Shown here: one piece after another, positions 27,130-36,610 of the stretch
Numbering within the stretch: the first letter of the stretch is position 1
Layout: every line of letters starts with the position of its first letter
Assembly (NCBI GenBank): GCA_013821265.1
Contig: JACDHD010000002.1
Span: forward strand, 1 to 64,000
Origin: Parachlamydiaceae bacterium
GTDB lineage: Bacteria; Chlamydiota; Chlamydiia; Chlamydiales; Parachlamydiaceae
Reading direction: 5' to 3'
Length of the DNA: 64,000 nt
Program-made: the position numbers and the translations under genes
Notes under the pieces: generated by a model
What the model was told of the DNA's origin: nothing
The model's database searches: none
Seen by the model: only the letters and a program-made list of their open reading frames with translations

Positions 27130-27690
27130 GAAGTGTTCGTTTTGTTTTTTTACCACCGAGACACAGAGAGCACAGAGAAGGCAATTGCAGACGTATTCTT
27201 CGTAGTGTATTTGCAGCTTTCAGGCTACTGTTGATAGGCTTTTTGTTGTCTTTTTAAAAAACTGAGGCTTTTTAAAAACCAGCCAGGCGAAGTTGGTCTG
27301 ACGACAACTTCGCACTTACTTTGCTTCGCAAAGATGCTGGCGCTAGTGTTTTTTAACAGTTACTAATTTTTACCATTGAGTATGTCTAGAGTTATTTTGG
27401 TGAAATCAACATTTTGTCTCTACGTCAAATCAAAGGCATCTAAAAGTGGATATTAGAAGCTGGCTTAATAAGTAACGGTGAAACCTTTGCGAAGCAAAGT
27501 AAGTGCGAAATTGTCGCAAGACAATTTTGCCTTGGCTGGTTTTTAAAAAGCCTCATCTTTTTAAAAAGATATCGAAAAGCCTATCACCATGTGCCTCAAA
27601 GCTACAAATAATCTACGACGAATACGTCTGCAATTGCCTTCTCAGGTCTCGGTGGTAAAAAACAAAACGAACACTTTTGCAATCGTCTCC
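27130..27690. repeat. Long imperfect inverted repeat (about 190-base arms)
   Basis: The left arm (about 27135-27335) starts GTTCGTTTTGTTTTTTTACC and runs through the ACCGAGACACAGAG repeat, AGGCAATTGCAGACGTATTC and CTTACTTTGCTTCGCAAAG. The right arm (about 27485-27675) is its reverse complement, judged by eye about 80% identical. Roughly 150 bases of unrelated sequence separate them. The right end carries TTTGCAATCGTCTCC, a variant of the shared terminal motif. It separates two divergent metabolic operons. Confidence 0.7.
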
Positions 27691-27710
27691 TTTAGTCCCT
27701 TTCTTCCTTC

Positions 27711-27728
27711 CTTCCTTCCTTCCTTCCT
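27711..27728. repeat. TTCC tandem microrepeat
   Basis: About four to six units of CTTC/TTCC in a row, upstream of the prpB gene. Slippage here could change spacing in the 5' region, but it lies about 80 bases before the start codon. Confidence 0.6.
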
Positions 27729-27810
27729 ACTCCCATTGTTCTTTTAAAAACAAATATTTCACGAAAAAATCAATCACTTGTGTACAAGCAGTTATTTAGG
27801 AGATACCTCA

Positions 27811-28686
27811 ATGAAGAGCAGTCCAGGCCAAAAATTTCGTCATGCTCTTGCTAGCGAGAAGCCCTTGCAAATTGTGGGCACTGTCAATGCATACACCGCA
27901 ATGATGGCTCAGCAAATGGGATTTCGTGCGATTTATGTTTCAGGTGCCGGAGTCTCCAATGTCTCTTATGGGTTGCCTGATTTAGCCATGACAACTTTAG
28001 ACAATGTTTTAGAAGATGTCAGGCGCATCTCGTCAGCAGTCACTCTACCAATTCTTGTCGATATCGATACAGGCTGGGGAAATCAATTGATGATTGCACG
28101 CACTGTGCGTGAAATGATTAAAGCTGGAGCGGCCGCTGTACATATCGAAGATCAAGTATTCAACAAACGCTGTGGACACCGCCCAGGGAAAAAAATCGTT
28201 TCTTGTGAAGAGATGCAAGAGCGTATACGCATTGCAGTGCGCACTAAGCAGGAAGAAGATGATAGCTTTATGATCATGGCGCGCAGCGATGCGTTGGCAA
28301 CCGAAGGGCTAGAAGGATTGCTAAAACGTGTCATAGCCTACCAGGAAGCGGGAGCAGAAATGATATTCGTGGAGGCAATGCAATCCCTAGAACAATACTC
28401 AGCGGTTAAACGCGCACTAGGGATTCCCATTTTAGCTAATGCCACAGAATTTGGAATAACGCCTATCTGGGAGTTAAAGCAATTTGCAGAAGCTGAGGTA
28501 GATTGTGTATTGTACCCTCTGACTGTAGCCAGAGCAATGAATCTTGCCGCCTTCAATACGCTAAAATCTTTACGGGAGCAAGGTTCCCAGAAGGGATTTT
28601 TGGATAAGCTTCAAAGTCGAGAAGAGCTGTATCGCTTTTTAGATTACTATTCTTATGAAGAAAAAGCAGGTAAAGATGAACGTTGA
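27811..28686 (+). CDS. prpB: Methylisocitrate lyase / PEP mutase family
   Basis: The 291-residue protein cleaves 2-methylisocitrate to pyruvate and succinate. Signatures: YVSGAGVSNVSYGLPDLAM, ILVDIDTGWGN with the metal-binding Asp pair, AAVHIEDQVFNKRCGHRPGK with the catalytic Cys in the KRCGH loop diagnostic of the isocitrate lyase superfamily. The ATG at 27811 with AGGAG eight bases before is preferred to the frame opening at 27778. It heads a plus-strand operon with the dehydrogenase, thiolase and ComB-like genes. Confidence 0.92.
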   Translation: MKSSPGQKFRHALASEKPLQIVGTVNAYTAMMAQQMGFRAIYVSGAGVSNVSYGLPDLAMTTLDNVLEDVRRISSAVTLPILVDIDTGWGNQLMIARTVREMIKAGAAAVHIEDQVFNKRCGHRPGKKIVSCEEMQERIRIAVRTKQEEDDSFMIMARSDALATEGLEGLLKRVIAYQEAGAEMIFVEAMQSLEQYSAVKRALGIPILANATEFGITPIWELKQFAEAEVDCVLYPLTVARAMNLAAFNTLKSLREQGSQKGFLDKLQSREELYRFLDYYSYEEKAGKDER

Positions 28687-30046
28687 TGAAGCCTTAAAGC
28701 GCGTAGCAGTCCTTGGTGCGGCAGGAAAAATGGGAAGCGGGATCGCGACGTTATTGCTGCAAGAAATGGCGCGCTCTGAGGCATCTACCTTAGGCCAAGT
28801 AGGAAGCGGTGAGTATCGACTTGTCTTAATTGATTCTAATGAAAAAGCTCTCATTCAACTGCGTCGGCAGTTGCGATCGCATCTTACAAAATATTCTGAA
28901 AAGAATATCAATGCTCTCAGGCAATACTACGCAAACAATCCAAAGCTTGTCAGCAATGAAGAAATGATCGACGCATTTGTGGAAGGTGCCTTAGATTGTG
29001 TACGCATGGATATCGATCCCTATCATGCTGTAGGAGCACATTTAGTGTTTGAAGCGATTGCAGAGGATCTGCAGGCGAAGACACAGATTTTTTCAGCTCT
29101 GAACAAAATGAAGAAGGGAACGCAATATTACCTAAGTAATACCTCATCCATTCCCATTTCCGTGTTGAATGAGCAGAGTTACCTAAAAAATACTCTTGTG
29201 GGCTTTCATTTTTATAATCCACCAGCCGTGCAAAAAATACTGGAAATTGTGATTCCTGAAAATACAGATCCAGAACTCGCACTATTGGTTCCAGAACTAG
29301 GTAAACGACTAAATAAAGTCATGGTAACAGCAGATGATGTCGCAGGATTTATAGGAAATGGATACTTTATTCGCGAACTAACAGAAGCATGCCAAATGGC
29401 CAAAAAATTAGCTTCAGAACGTTCTTGGGAATTACCAAAAGCTGTGTATGCGATTGATAGAGTAATGAAAACTTATCTCCTACGCCCCATGGGTGTTTTC
29501 CAACTGATGGATTACATAGGAATAGATATTTGCTGCAATATTGCTAAAACTATGCAGCAGTATATTCCTAATGAGACTTTTGGTGATGTGTGGATGCAAA
29601 CATTAGTGGAGCAAGGAGTTCGTGGAGGCCAACATCCAGATGGCACTCAAAAGCCAGGTTGCTTTCAGTATGAGCATCATCATGTCAGTGGAGTGTACGA
29701 CATTGAACTTAAAAAATACCTTTCTGTAACAAGCTTTACTGAAGAAGTGGATGCTGCCTTGGGAATCCATTCCAAGGTATTAACACATTCACAAGCGCGT
29801 CAAGAAAAACAGGAGGCACTCTATGCATATCTCCAAAAGATCTGGCTTGGAGATACATTAGGAGTTCGTTTGGCCAAACAATTTACGACACATACTCAGA
29901 ATATTGCACAACATTTGGTCGTTACACGAGTGGTAAAAAATTTAGAAGATTTAGACACTGTATTAAAAGATGGTTTTTTTCATCTGTACGGAACTCAAGA
30001 GATACCAAAAATTAATGCAGAGTTTGCAATGCGAGGTAAGCGATGA
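28676..30046 (+). CDS. 3-hydroxyacyl-CoA dehydrogenase
   Basis: The 456-residue protein has an N-terminal NAD-binding fold (VAVLGAAGKMGSGIATLLL). The family signature follows: HLVFEAIAEDLQAKTQIF, YYLSNTSSIPIS and LVGFHFYNPPAVQKILEIV, where the His is the catalytic base. It oxidises 3-hydroxyacyl-CoA to 3-ketoacyl-CoA. The ATG at 28676, preceded by GCAGG, overlaps prpB by 11 bases; an in-frame ATG at 28655 is less likely. It is longer than the minimal enzyme (about 290), with an extra C-terminal domain. Confidence 0.85.
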   Translation: MNVDEALKRVAVLGAAGKMGSGIATLLLQEMARSEASTLGQVGSGEYRLVLIDSNEKALIQLRRQLRSHLTKYSEKNINALRQYYANNPKLVSNEEMIDAFVEGALDCVRMDIDPYHAVGAHLVFEAIAEDLQAKTQIFSALNKMKKGTQYYLSNTSSIPISVLNEQSYLKNTLVGFHFYNPPAVQKILEIVIPENTDPELALLVPELGKRLNKVMVTADDVAGFIGNGYFIRELTEACQMAKKLASERSWELPKAVYAIDRVMKTYLLRPMGVFQLMDYIGIDICCNIAKTMQQYIPNETFGDVWMQTLVEQGVRGGQHPDGTQKPGCFQYEHHHVSGVYDIELKKYLSVTSFTEEVDAALGIHSKVLTHSQARQEKQEALYAYLQKIWLGDTLGVRLAKQFTTHTQNIAQHLVVTRVVKNLEDLDTVLKDGFFHLYGTQEIPKINAEFAMRGKR

Positions 30047-31284
30047 GGCCTTTAAGAAAACGCGTTTTTATTACTGCAGGATATAACACCGTTTATTTTG
30101 GATCTGGTCGTGAAGGATTTGATCCTAACAAACCTATGCGTGGATTTGAAGAATACTTGCTGGAATCAGCACAGGGAACATGTGCGCAGATCAAAAATCC
30201 AGATATTGATGAAGGCGTAATTGGTAGCTTTATGTCAGGGCGTTTTTTGAAACAGGCAAATCTTCCTGGCTTTTTGCCTTTTATGATTCCAAGCTTACAG
30301 GGAAAACCCTGCACTGCTGTAGAAGGAGCTTGTGGTACAGGTGGAAGGGCTCTAGCAACAGCAATGCGGAGCATATTAGCAGATATGGCTGATGTTGTAT
30401 TTGTAGCAGCTTTTGAGATTCAAAACAGCATGAAGGCTGTATATGGTGCGGATGTACTAGCTGGGGCTGCATATTATCATCAAGAACGCAAAAAGGGTGG
30501 AGCTTTCTTTTTTCCCGGTTTGTTTGCTGAAAGAGCGGGTGCCTACTATGATCGGTATGGATACGAAATGACCCGTCACGCAATGGCAAAATGGTATGAG
30601 CAGTCTATTCTTAATGCGAGAAAGAATCCCAAAGCTCAAGAGTACCATAATAAAACAGAAGATCTCTTGGCGCTTGGATTGACACCCCCAAATCCCAAAC
30701 AATTTGTCCCTTATCTCAATTTGTATGATTGTTCCAAGGTATCAGATGGGGCCTCTTCTTTATTGATTGTTTCAGAAGAGGGGCTAAACCGTCTGGGAAT
30801 TGCACTTTCGGATGCAGTAGAAATTGTAGGAGTTGGTGAAGCGGAAGGAAATATTACGCTTGCTCCTGAAGATTTAACAAGCCTCTCTACGACCAAACTG
30901 GCTGTGCAAAAAGCATTCACGCAGGCAGGCATCGTTAAGGAAGATCTGGGTTTACTTGAGTTGCACGATTGCTTTTCCATCACGGCATTACTAGCTCTAG
31001 AGGCCATCGGATTTTGCAATCCAGGAAAAGCAGCACAGTTTATATTAGAAGAACAAACAAACCCAGAAGGGTTGATTCCAACGAATCTATCCGGCGGATT
31101 GGGTGGCTTTGGACACCCTACCGGGGCTACTGGAGTGCGACAAATGGTGGACTTGCTCCATCAGTTAACAGGAGAAGCAGCAAATCAAATTAAATTGAAA
31201 AAGACTCATGGAATGATGATAAGCATGGGCGGTAACGATAAAACTCTCACCAGCTTTGTAGTGAAAGCGACGGAAGGTGTATGA
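30043..31284 (+). CDS. Thiolase, SCP2/acetyl-CoA acetyltransferase type
   Basis: The protein has 413 residues. The nucleophilic Cys sits in VEGACGTGGRAL, and GGLGGFGHPTGATGVRQM and the ELHDCFSI motif match SCP2-type thiolases, which split 3-ketoacyl-CoA with CoA. The C-terminal MMISMGGNDKT, instead of the usual CxGGG with a second Cys, is also typical of that subtype. Its start overlaps the dehydrogenase stop by four bases, and the next gene overlaps it likewise. Confidence 0.85.
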   Translation: MRPLRKRVFITAGYNTVYFGSGREGFDPNKPMRGFEEYLLESAQGTCAQIKNPDIDEGVIGSFMSGRFLKQANLPGFLPFMIPSLQGKPCTAVEGACGTGGRALATAMRSILADMADVVFVAAFEIQNSMKAVYGADVLAGAAYYHQERKKGGAFFFPGLFAERAGAYYDRYGYEMTRHAMAKWYEQSILNARKNPKAQEYHNKTEDLLALGLTPPNPKQFVPYLNLYDCSKVSDGASSLLIVSEEGLNRLGIALSDAVEIVGVGEAEGNITLAPEDLTSLSTTKLAVQKAFTQAGIVKEDLGLLELHDCFSITALLALEAIGFCNPGKAAQFILEEQTNPEGLIPTNLSGGLGGFGHPTGATGVRQMVDLLHQLTGEAANQIKLKKTHGMMISMGGNDKTLTSFVVKATEGV

Positions 31285-32024
31285 AAATAGAGATTGTTAA
31301 TCGATTTGATAAAATTCCTGATGATGGCGTAGTGGTCGTCATTGATGTGATTCGAGCGTTTACAACAGCGGCTTATGCATTTGCTGCAGGTGCAGAAAAG
31401 ATCTTGCTAGTAGGATCTGTCGACGAAGCCTTGGAACTGTATGTTCATCATACGAACTATCTATTGATGGGTGAACTGGAGGGTTGTCCAATTCCAGAAT
31501 TTCATTTTAGTAATTCACCTGTAGAGATATCAGAACAGGCACTAGAGGGCAGAACATTAATTCAACGCACCTCTTCGGGAACTCAAGGTGTCGTTGCTGC
31601 AAAGCATGGAGAACGCATATTGGTCAGTAGTTTTGTCGTTGCTGAGGCAACTTTGCGCTATATACTGAAGTTATCTCCAGAACGTGTGATTTTTGTTGTC
31701 ACAGGTTTTACCAAGGGCGGGGACGAAGATCGTGCCCTTGCAGAGTATCTAGAGCAGCGTTTGTTAGGTAATGAAGTAGATGCTACTTCCTATCTTGAAC
31801 GCGTTATGGCCTCGCCAAGCGGGCAGATATTTGCAAGCAATAAGCATGCGCATTATCCTGAAGAGGATTTAGCTGCGGTGCTAGACATGAATCGCTTCAA
31901 CTTTGCAATGGAAGTGCATAAGGAGAAGGGTCAGTTAGTTTTGAGACCTGTTTTTGAGAAAGGACACAATGTCCTCAAAGACGCAAACGACATCGCAGGT
32001 ATACGCAAACGTAGAATTACATGA
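31281..32024 (+). CDS. ComB-like (2-phosphosulfolactate phosphatase family) protein
   Basis: The 247-residue protein matches the ComB family: VVVIDVIRAFTTAAYAFAAG, LMGELEGCPIPEFHFSNSP and LIQRTSSGTQGVVAA. In methanogens ComB dephosphorylates 2-phosphosulfolactate in coenzyme M synthesis; bacterial homologues mostly lack a proven role. The four-base overlap with the thiolase gene places it in the fatty/propionyl-CoA operon, so its real substrate may be another small phosphate ester. Confidence 0.8.
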   Translation: MKIEIVNRFDKIPDDGVVVVIDVIRAFTTAAYAFAAGAEKILLVGSVDEALELYVHHTNYLLMGELEGCPIPEFHFSNSPVEISEQALEGRTLIQRTSSGTQGVVAAKHGERILVSSFVVAEATLRYILKLSPERVIFVVTGFTKGGDEDRALAEYLEQRLLGNEVDATSYLERVMASPSGQIFASNKHAHYPEEDLAAVLDMNRFNFAMEVHKEKGQLVLRPVFEKGHNVLKDANDIAGIRKRRIT

Positions 32025-32039
32025 GTTGTTGACTTTACT

Positions 32040-32396
32040 GTGAAAGTAGCGTTCGGTTTGTTTTTTTACCACCGAGACACAGAGGCACAGAGAAGCACAG
32101 AGAGCGAGAAGGAATTTGCGCAGCCTTGATGTGTTCTATGTAATGTTCTTCTATCATTTTTAAAAAGCTGAGGCTTTTTAAAAACCAGCATCCGTCTTAG
32201 GCTAAAGCCTAAGCGGAGTAGTTTTTCCATCTTACTCGTTACGTTGATACCAGATTCGAGTTTATTCTTTAACTTAACCCATTCTCAAATTTGAGAAGTA
32301 AAACGTTGATCGTCGGTCTTCTCGCTCTCTGTGCTGCTCTGTGCCTCTGTGTCTCTGTGGTAAAAATTAAAACGAAGACTGTGGCATTGTCTCAAA
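32040..32396. repeat. MITE-like structured repeat, copy 2
   Basis: This copy is co-linear over its whole length with the repeat at 18645-18990, including CGAGACACAGAGGCACAGAG on the left, GAGGCTTTTTAAAAACCAGC, GATTCGAGTTTATTCTTTAAC and CTCTGTGCCTCTGTGTCTC on the right. The inner hairpin is TTAGGCTAAAGCCTAA here and GGGCTTACGCCC in the other copy, so the stem is kept while its sequence changed. The right end (GGCATTGTCTCA) overlaps the stop codon of the M16C protease gene. Confidence 0.7.
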
Positions 32397-35358
32397 TAGA
32401 TTCGATGGTAAAAGGTTGCCTTTTCTCTGCAATGAGAACCTGGTTTTCCTTTTCTAGAAGCTCTTTGCCTGCAAAAATAACAGTCACTCCATTTTTGTTT
32501 TGCTGCACAACATATTTGCGGATCGCCTGAATAACGTCTTCTCTTGTCAATGCTAACAAACGTTCGCGGAATGCTTGGCGCACAGCAAATGTTTTGCCTT
32601 CGCGTAGGCGTTCGTAAGCCAATTCAGCACGATTGCCTGGTGCTACAGGTGCATCCAATCCTTGGACCACTTCAAGCTTTGCTTCGTCGAGATCCGATTC
32701 CTCAAATTCACCATCTAAAATGGTTTGAATCGCTTCGTCAAAGGCTTTTAATGTTTTACTGATGTTTGGATCGCGATATGCGTAAAAGCAGATATTGCCG
32801 GCTAATGTGTTGCAAGTAGCACCCCCGCCATAAGCTCCGCCTTGTTCCCTTACACGCGTATGCAGAGTGATGTTTTCAAATAAACAGGCTGCCACATTTA
32901 ACGCTGGTGCCTCGATGTCGGTATAGGGTACTGTTTTGAAAATATGGCCCGTGAATGCAACTGGGGATGCGATCAGGCGTCCTTGATTTGGCACCGGTGT
33001 TATCGCGTAGTTTAGTGAGGACCATGACGCATAGGGTTTTGTTTTTAGATTGAGTAGCCCATAGAACCGTTCAGCTTTTAATTCTTTGTAGCTCGCTTCA
33101 TCGCAACTCAGAATGAGATCGGGTTTATCCAATCCTAATAATGAGTCTTTACATTGCTGTAAACGAGTAATTAATGCTGGGAGTTGGGTGTTAAGGCCTT
33201 CCGCTATCTTCTTTATGGTCCAGTAGTAATCTAAACCGTACCAAAGATTGGATACATAGGCTGGGACATCAAGACCACTGGCTGCGAGATTGATGGCGTA
33301 GCGTATAGCACCCTGGTTCAGGCTGCTATGCAGCATGGTATAATGCTTTTGGATAACGCTTTTTAATCTAGCTTGATCGGTGAAGTCAACAGAAGTAATT
33401 AAATCGTACAAGAGGGGAAATAGCTTGTTGGCATTTCGGTGTAGGGCTTTTCCACGAATATTAAGTGTAGGAAAGAAGGCGTTATTATCGTCTGTTTGAA
33501 TGTTAAATGATAAAAAGGCTCCCACGCCCCCAGTATAAGCCTGAATGTAGTCTAGGTTTTCAACATAATTACGGCCTCCGCAGCCCATCTGTGCTAGCAG
33601 AACAGTAAAAAGCCTAACGAGTGACAGGTCTTCCTTGGGTATCTTAGGAAGATTAAATACCAAATCGGTATAGATGATATCGTTAGTAAAGCAGGCGTGA
33701 TGAAAAATTTGGAATGGACCTTGTAACTCTTTTGTAAGAGGGAAATCGCGTGAGAGTTTTGGAACATCGTTTAAAGTAATTTTAGGAAGGATGTCAGGGT
33801 TTTCTTCCTCTTGTTTCTTTTGGAATTGTTCTAATTCTGCAGCTTTGGCAATGATCTGTTGTATCTGGCCCGGAGCCAACTTTTGCCTGACGGAGTTCAA
33901 TTCCTGAGTCTCTTCCTGTGCTTCTTTAGCATTGAGTTGAGCATTGGGTACCATTGTAATGCATACAAAATGGGGATTATCCAGCAGGTATTTTCTAAGA
34001 AGCTGTGGAAGATAGGAAGGATCATTTAGGACTTGTTGACGTAGTTCGTCAAAGAGAGAATGAATCCTTAAGCCACTCTCAGAATCGCCCCCATGCTGTT
34101 TCAGGAGAGCTGAACGCATGAATAGAGACAATCCAAAGGGAGCATGATTTCCTACGATTTCGCTCCGTGATAATTCTAATTGATGTACCGCACCTTCAAA
34201 AGCTTCGCTGGAAATGCCCTCTTGAGCAATTTTTTGTAGGGTGTCGCGCAGAATTTTTTCTAACGCTTCCGCATTTTCGGGTTGACAGCCTTTCAATGTA
34301 ATAATGAATGGGACTTCGCTGATATCATCGTCCATGTAAACACTAGCTTGCTTACATAGTCCTGAAGTTAAAAAAGCCTGTTTTAGGGGAGACGCATCGG
34401 TATCCATTAAAATGATTTCAAGAATAGTAAGAGCGAGCACTTCTTTTTGCTTTAGAATGTGACACGTTAGCCAGCCAAAAGAGATAAGAGCTCTGTCTGC
34501 TGCCTCTTCTTCAGGTGGAGTAGGATAATCCATGGTAAGGCGCAGAGGTTTAGAGAAGCGCGGTTGCATGGGAATTTTTTCTAAGGGTGCCGGCTTTTTA
34601 ATTCCCTCTAAAGCATGTGTAGCAATGTAGTCCAAATGCTGCTCTAAGGGCATATTTCCATAAAAGAAGAAAAGGCAGTGCCCTGGATGGTAATACTTTT
34701 GGTGAAAGGCACAGAGTGCTGGATAACTGAGCGAAGGAATTTCCTTGGGATCTCCTCCAGAATTAAATCCATAGGGAAGATCAGGGAAGAGAGCGTGGTT
34801 CATTGCTTCCGACAGTCGAGCACTACCTGAGGCGAGAGCCCCTTTCATTTCATTAAATACAATTCCCTTATGCGTCAGAGGGGTCGTGGAATCAGTGGGA
34901 GTTGAAAATTCGTAACGATGGCCTTCTTGTTGAAAACTAAGCTCATGCAAATTGGGCTTAAAGACCGCATCGATGTAGACATCGAGAAGGTTATAAAAAT
35001 CTTGTGTTACCTGCGATGCTGCTGGGTAACAGGTGAAGTCGGAGCCTGTGAATGCATTCATAAATGTGTTGAGGCTGCGACGCGTCATCGCAAAAAAAGG
35101 ATCTTTAACGGGATACTTTTCTGATCCACATAGAACGGTGTGTTCTAGGATATGTGCGACTCCATTAGAATTGTCCGGTAGAGTGCGGAAGGAGAGACAG
35201 AACATATTTTCAGGATCATCGTTTGCAATGTGAACTACTTCAGCGCCTGTAGGGGTATGAACAAGTTCGCGCAACACGCATTGTAATTCGGGGATTTCGA
35301 CAATTTTACTGACTTTAAAATCTTTGTAGGTTTCCCCGACAGATTTGAGGCGTTCCAT
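32392..35358 (-). CDS. M16C-family metalloprotease (presequence protease/insulinase-like)
   Basis: A 988-residue zinc peptidase. The inverted zinc motif HxxEH is seen as VAHILEHTVLCGS (His69, Glu72, His73), with SEKYPVKDPFFAM following as in PreP/falcilysin-type members. Four M16 half-domains fit the length. These enzymes degrade short unfolded peptides. Chlamydia genomes carry an equivalent. The stop codon lies in the terminal motif of the adjoining repeat element. The protein has no evident signal peptide, so cytosolic action is likely. Confidence 0.88.
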   Translation of the reverse strand: MERLKSVGETYKDFKVSKIVEIPELQCVLRELVHTPTGAEVVHIANDDPENMFCLSFRTLPDNSNGVAHILEHTVLCGSEKYPVKDPFFAMTRRSLNTFMNAFTGSDFTCYPAASQVTQDFYNLLDVYIDAVFKPNLHELSFQQEGHRYEFSTPTDSTTPLTHKGIVFNEMKGALASGSARLSEAMNHALFPDLPYGFNSGGDPKEIPSLSYPALCAFHQKYYHPGHCLFFFYGNMPLEQHLDYIATHALEGIKKPAPLEKIPMQPRFSKPLRLTMDYPTPPEEEAADRALISFGWLTCHILKQKEVLALTILEIILMDTDASPLKQAFLTSGLCKQASVYMDDDISEVPFIITLKGCQPENAEALEKILRDTLQKIAQEGISSEAFEGAVHQLELSRSEIVGNHAPFGLSLFMRSALLKQHGGDSESGLRIHSLFDELRQQVLNDPSYLPQLLRKYLLDNPHFVCITMVPNAQLNAKEAQEETQELNSVRQKLAPGQIQQIIAKAAELEQFQKKQEEENPDILPKITLNDVPKLSRDFPLTKELQGPFQIFHHACFTNDIIYTDLVFNLPKIPKEDLSLVRLFTVLLAQMGCGGRNYVENLDYIQAYTGGVGAFLSFNIQTDDNNAFFPTLNIRGKALHRNANKLFPLLYDLITSVDFTDQARLKSVIQKHYTMLHSSLNQGAIRYAINLAASGLDVPAYVSNLWYGLDYYWTIKKIAEGLNTQLPALITRLQQCKDSLLGLDKPDLILSCDEASYKELKAERFYGLLNLKTKPYASWSSLNYAITPVPNQGRLIASPVAFTGHIFKTVPYTDIEAPALNVAACLFENITLHTRVREQGGAYGGGATCNTLAGNICFYAYRDPNISKTLKAFDEAIQTILDGEFEESDLDEAKLEVVQGLDAPVAPGNRAELAYERLREGKTFAVRQAFRERLLALTREDVIQAIRKYVVQQNKNGVTVIFAGKELLEKENQVLIAEKRQPFTIESI

Positions 35359-35445
35359 AAACGTAACCTAATTTTTTTATGATGTTTTAATTTTTTTTAT
35401 TAACTTTAAGGTATTTGCCATTTCTCAGCTAGAGGATAACAAAAC

Positions 35446-35467
35446 CAGGCCGAGACGGCCTGTTTTT
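35446..35467 (+). terminator. Short CAGGCCGAGACGGCCTG hairpin with T-run
   Basis: CAGGCCG and CGGCCTG pair around a short loop and TTTTT follows on the plus strand. It lies between the divergent protease and pssA genes, so its target is unclear; it belongs to the CCAG...CTGG palindrome group. Confidence 0.45.
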
Positions 35468-35537
35468 GCAGGAAGAGTGGATTATTAATTCCGTATAAAG
35501 TACGCTATGTAGTTAATTCATAAGAACTAGGAAAGCC

Positions 35538-36392
35538 ATGAAAGTTAAGAAGTTTCACTTACTTCCGAATGTTATTACAGCATTTGGATTATGTTGCGGA
35601 TTATTTGCCATCTTTAAAATAAACATGATAGAGCCAGGAGCTGTGACCAAAGAAGTTTTGGAAGTAGTGACTGGAATTTTATTGCTGGCAGCGCTTGCAG
35701 ACATTTTTGATGGAGCCATCGCACGTGCAATGAAGGTGGAAAGTGAATTTGGTGGCTTTTTTGATTGCATTGCAGATGCGATTACATTTGGAGTTGCTCC
35801 TTCAATAATTGTTCTGAAAAGTTTGTCTATTCCTCCTCTAACAGAAATGTCGTTTTTGATTACCGCTGCGGCTATGGTTTACACTGTGTGTGGGGTATTG
35901 CGACTTGTGCGCTTTAGTGTAATGAGTCATGAGGCTGCCGAAGATGAGTTACTTAAAGCCGCTCAAAAGAAAAATTTTACTGGATTGCCCATTCCTGCTG
36001 CAGCTGCAGCCTTGATATCGGGAAATCTTTTTCTGGTGTCTTCAGAATTAAATCGCTGGGTTTCTGTAGATGCAGAAACGCGAACATGGATTTTATTCAC
36101 GCAGATGATTGTGTTGGGCTATTTTATGATAAGCCGCTGGAAATTTCCTAGTCTCAAAGCATTGCATGTGCGTGTGACATCGTTCCGACAAGTATTTCTG
36201 ATGGTATTGGTAACGGTTTTTGTTATCTTCTACGGGCTCATGCGCCACTTTAGTGTGGCCTTTGTGGCAGTTGCCTGGGGGTATGTGATCGTTGCTTGGA
36301 TTCTTTCCATTGTAAGAAAAATCAGTGGGAATAAATCTAAGACGCTTGAGGATTTCGAACCCGAGCCCGACGAACTCTCCGACGTGGAGTAG
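35538..36392 (+). CDS. pssA: CDP-diacylglycerol-serine O-phosphatidyltransferase
   Basis: The 284-residue integral membrane enzyme makes phosphatidylserine from CDP-diacylglycerol and serine. The CDP-alcohol phosphatidyltransferase motif D-G-x2-A-R-x8-G-x3-D-x3-D is perfect at residues 58-80 (Asp58, Arg63, Gly72, Asp76, Asp80). Multiple hydrophobic helices surround it. The family N-terminus KKFHLLPNVITAFGLCCGLF points to PssA rather than PgsA. An acidic tail (EDFEPEPDELSDVE) ends the protein, next to a repeat element. Confidence 0.92.
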   Translation: MKVKKFHLLPNVITAFGLCCGLFAIFKINMIEPGAVTKEVLEVVTGILLLAALADIFDGAIARAMKVESEFGGFFDCIADAITFGVAPSIIVLKSLSIPPLTEMSFLITAAAMVYTVCGVLRLVRFSVMSHEAAEDELLKAAQKKNFTGLPIPAAAAALISGNLFLVSSELNRWVSVDAETRTWILFTQMIVLGYFMISRWKFPSLKALHVRVTSFRQVFLMVLVTVFVIFYGLMRHFSVAFVAVAWGYVIVAWILSIVRKISGNKSKTLEDFEPEPDELSDVE

Positions 36393-36396
36393 AGGC

Positions 36397-36610
36397 AATG
36401 GACAGATGAGACAATTGCCCAAGTCGTCGTCCTTTTCCGTGCCCGTGCCCGACTTGCTAAAGAGTTACTTAAATTGTAATATTTTTACGGTTTACGTCAT
36501 TTTTTTAGCGAATCGGGCACGGGCACGCTCACGGGCACGGGCACGGAAGAGCAGCAGCTAGGAGTTAAGACTGCTTTTTGGAACTTATGCAATCGTCTCG
36601 TTCTGTCCAT
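36397..36610. repeat. GTGCCCG stem-loop element, copy 1
   Basis: Ends AATGGACAGATGAGACAATT and GCAATCGTCTCGTTCTGTCC are inverted repeats. Inside, CCGTGCCCGTGCCCGACTTG and GGGCACGGGCACGGAA pair as long GC-rich stems around TTTTTACGGTTTACGTCATT. The second copy is at 40.13-40.36 kb. The right end GTCCATTA shares its last bases with the rmuC stop codon. The element lies between convergent genes and could end both transcripts. Confidence 0.75.
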
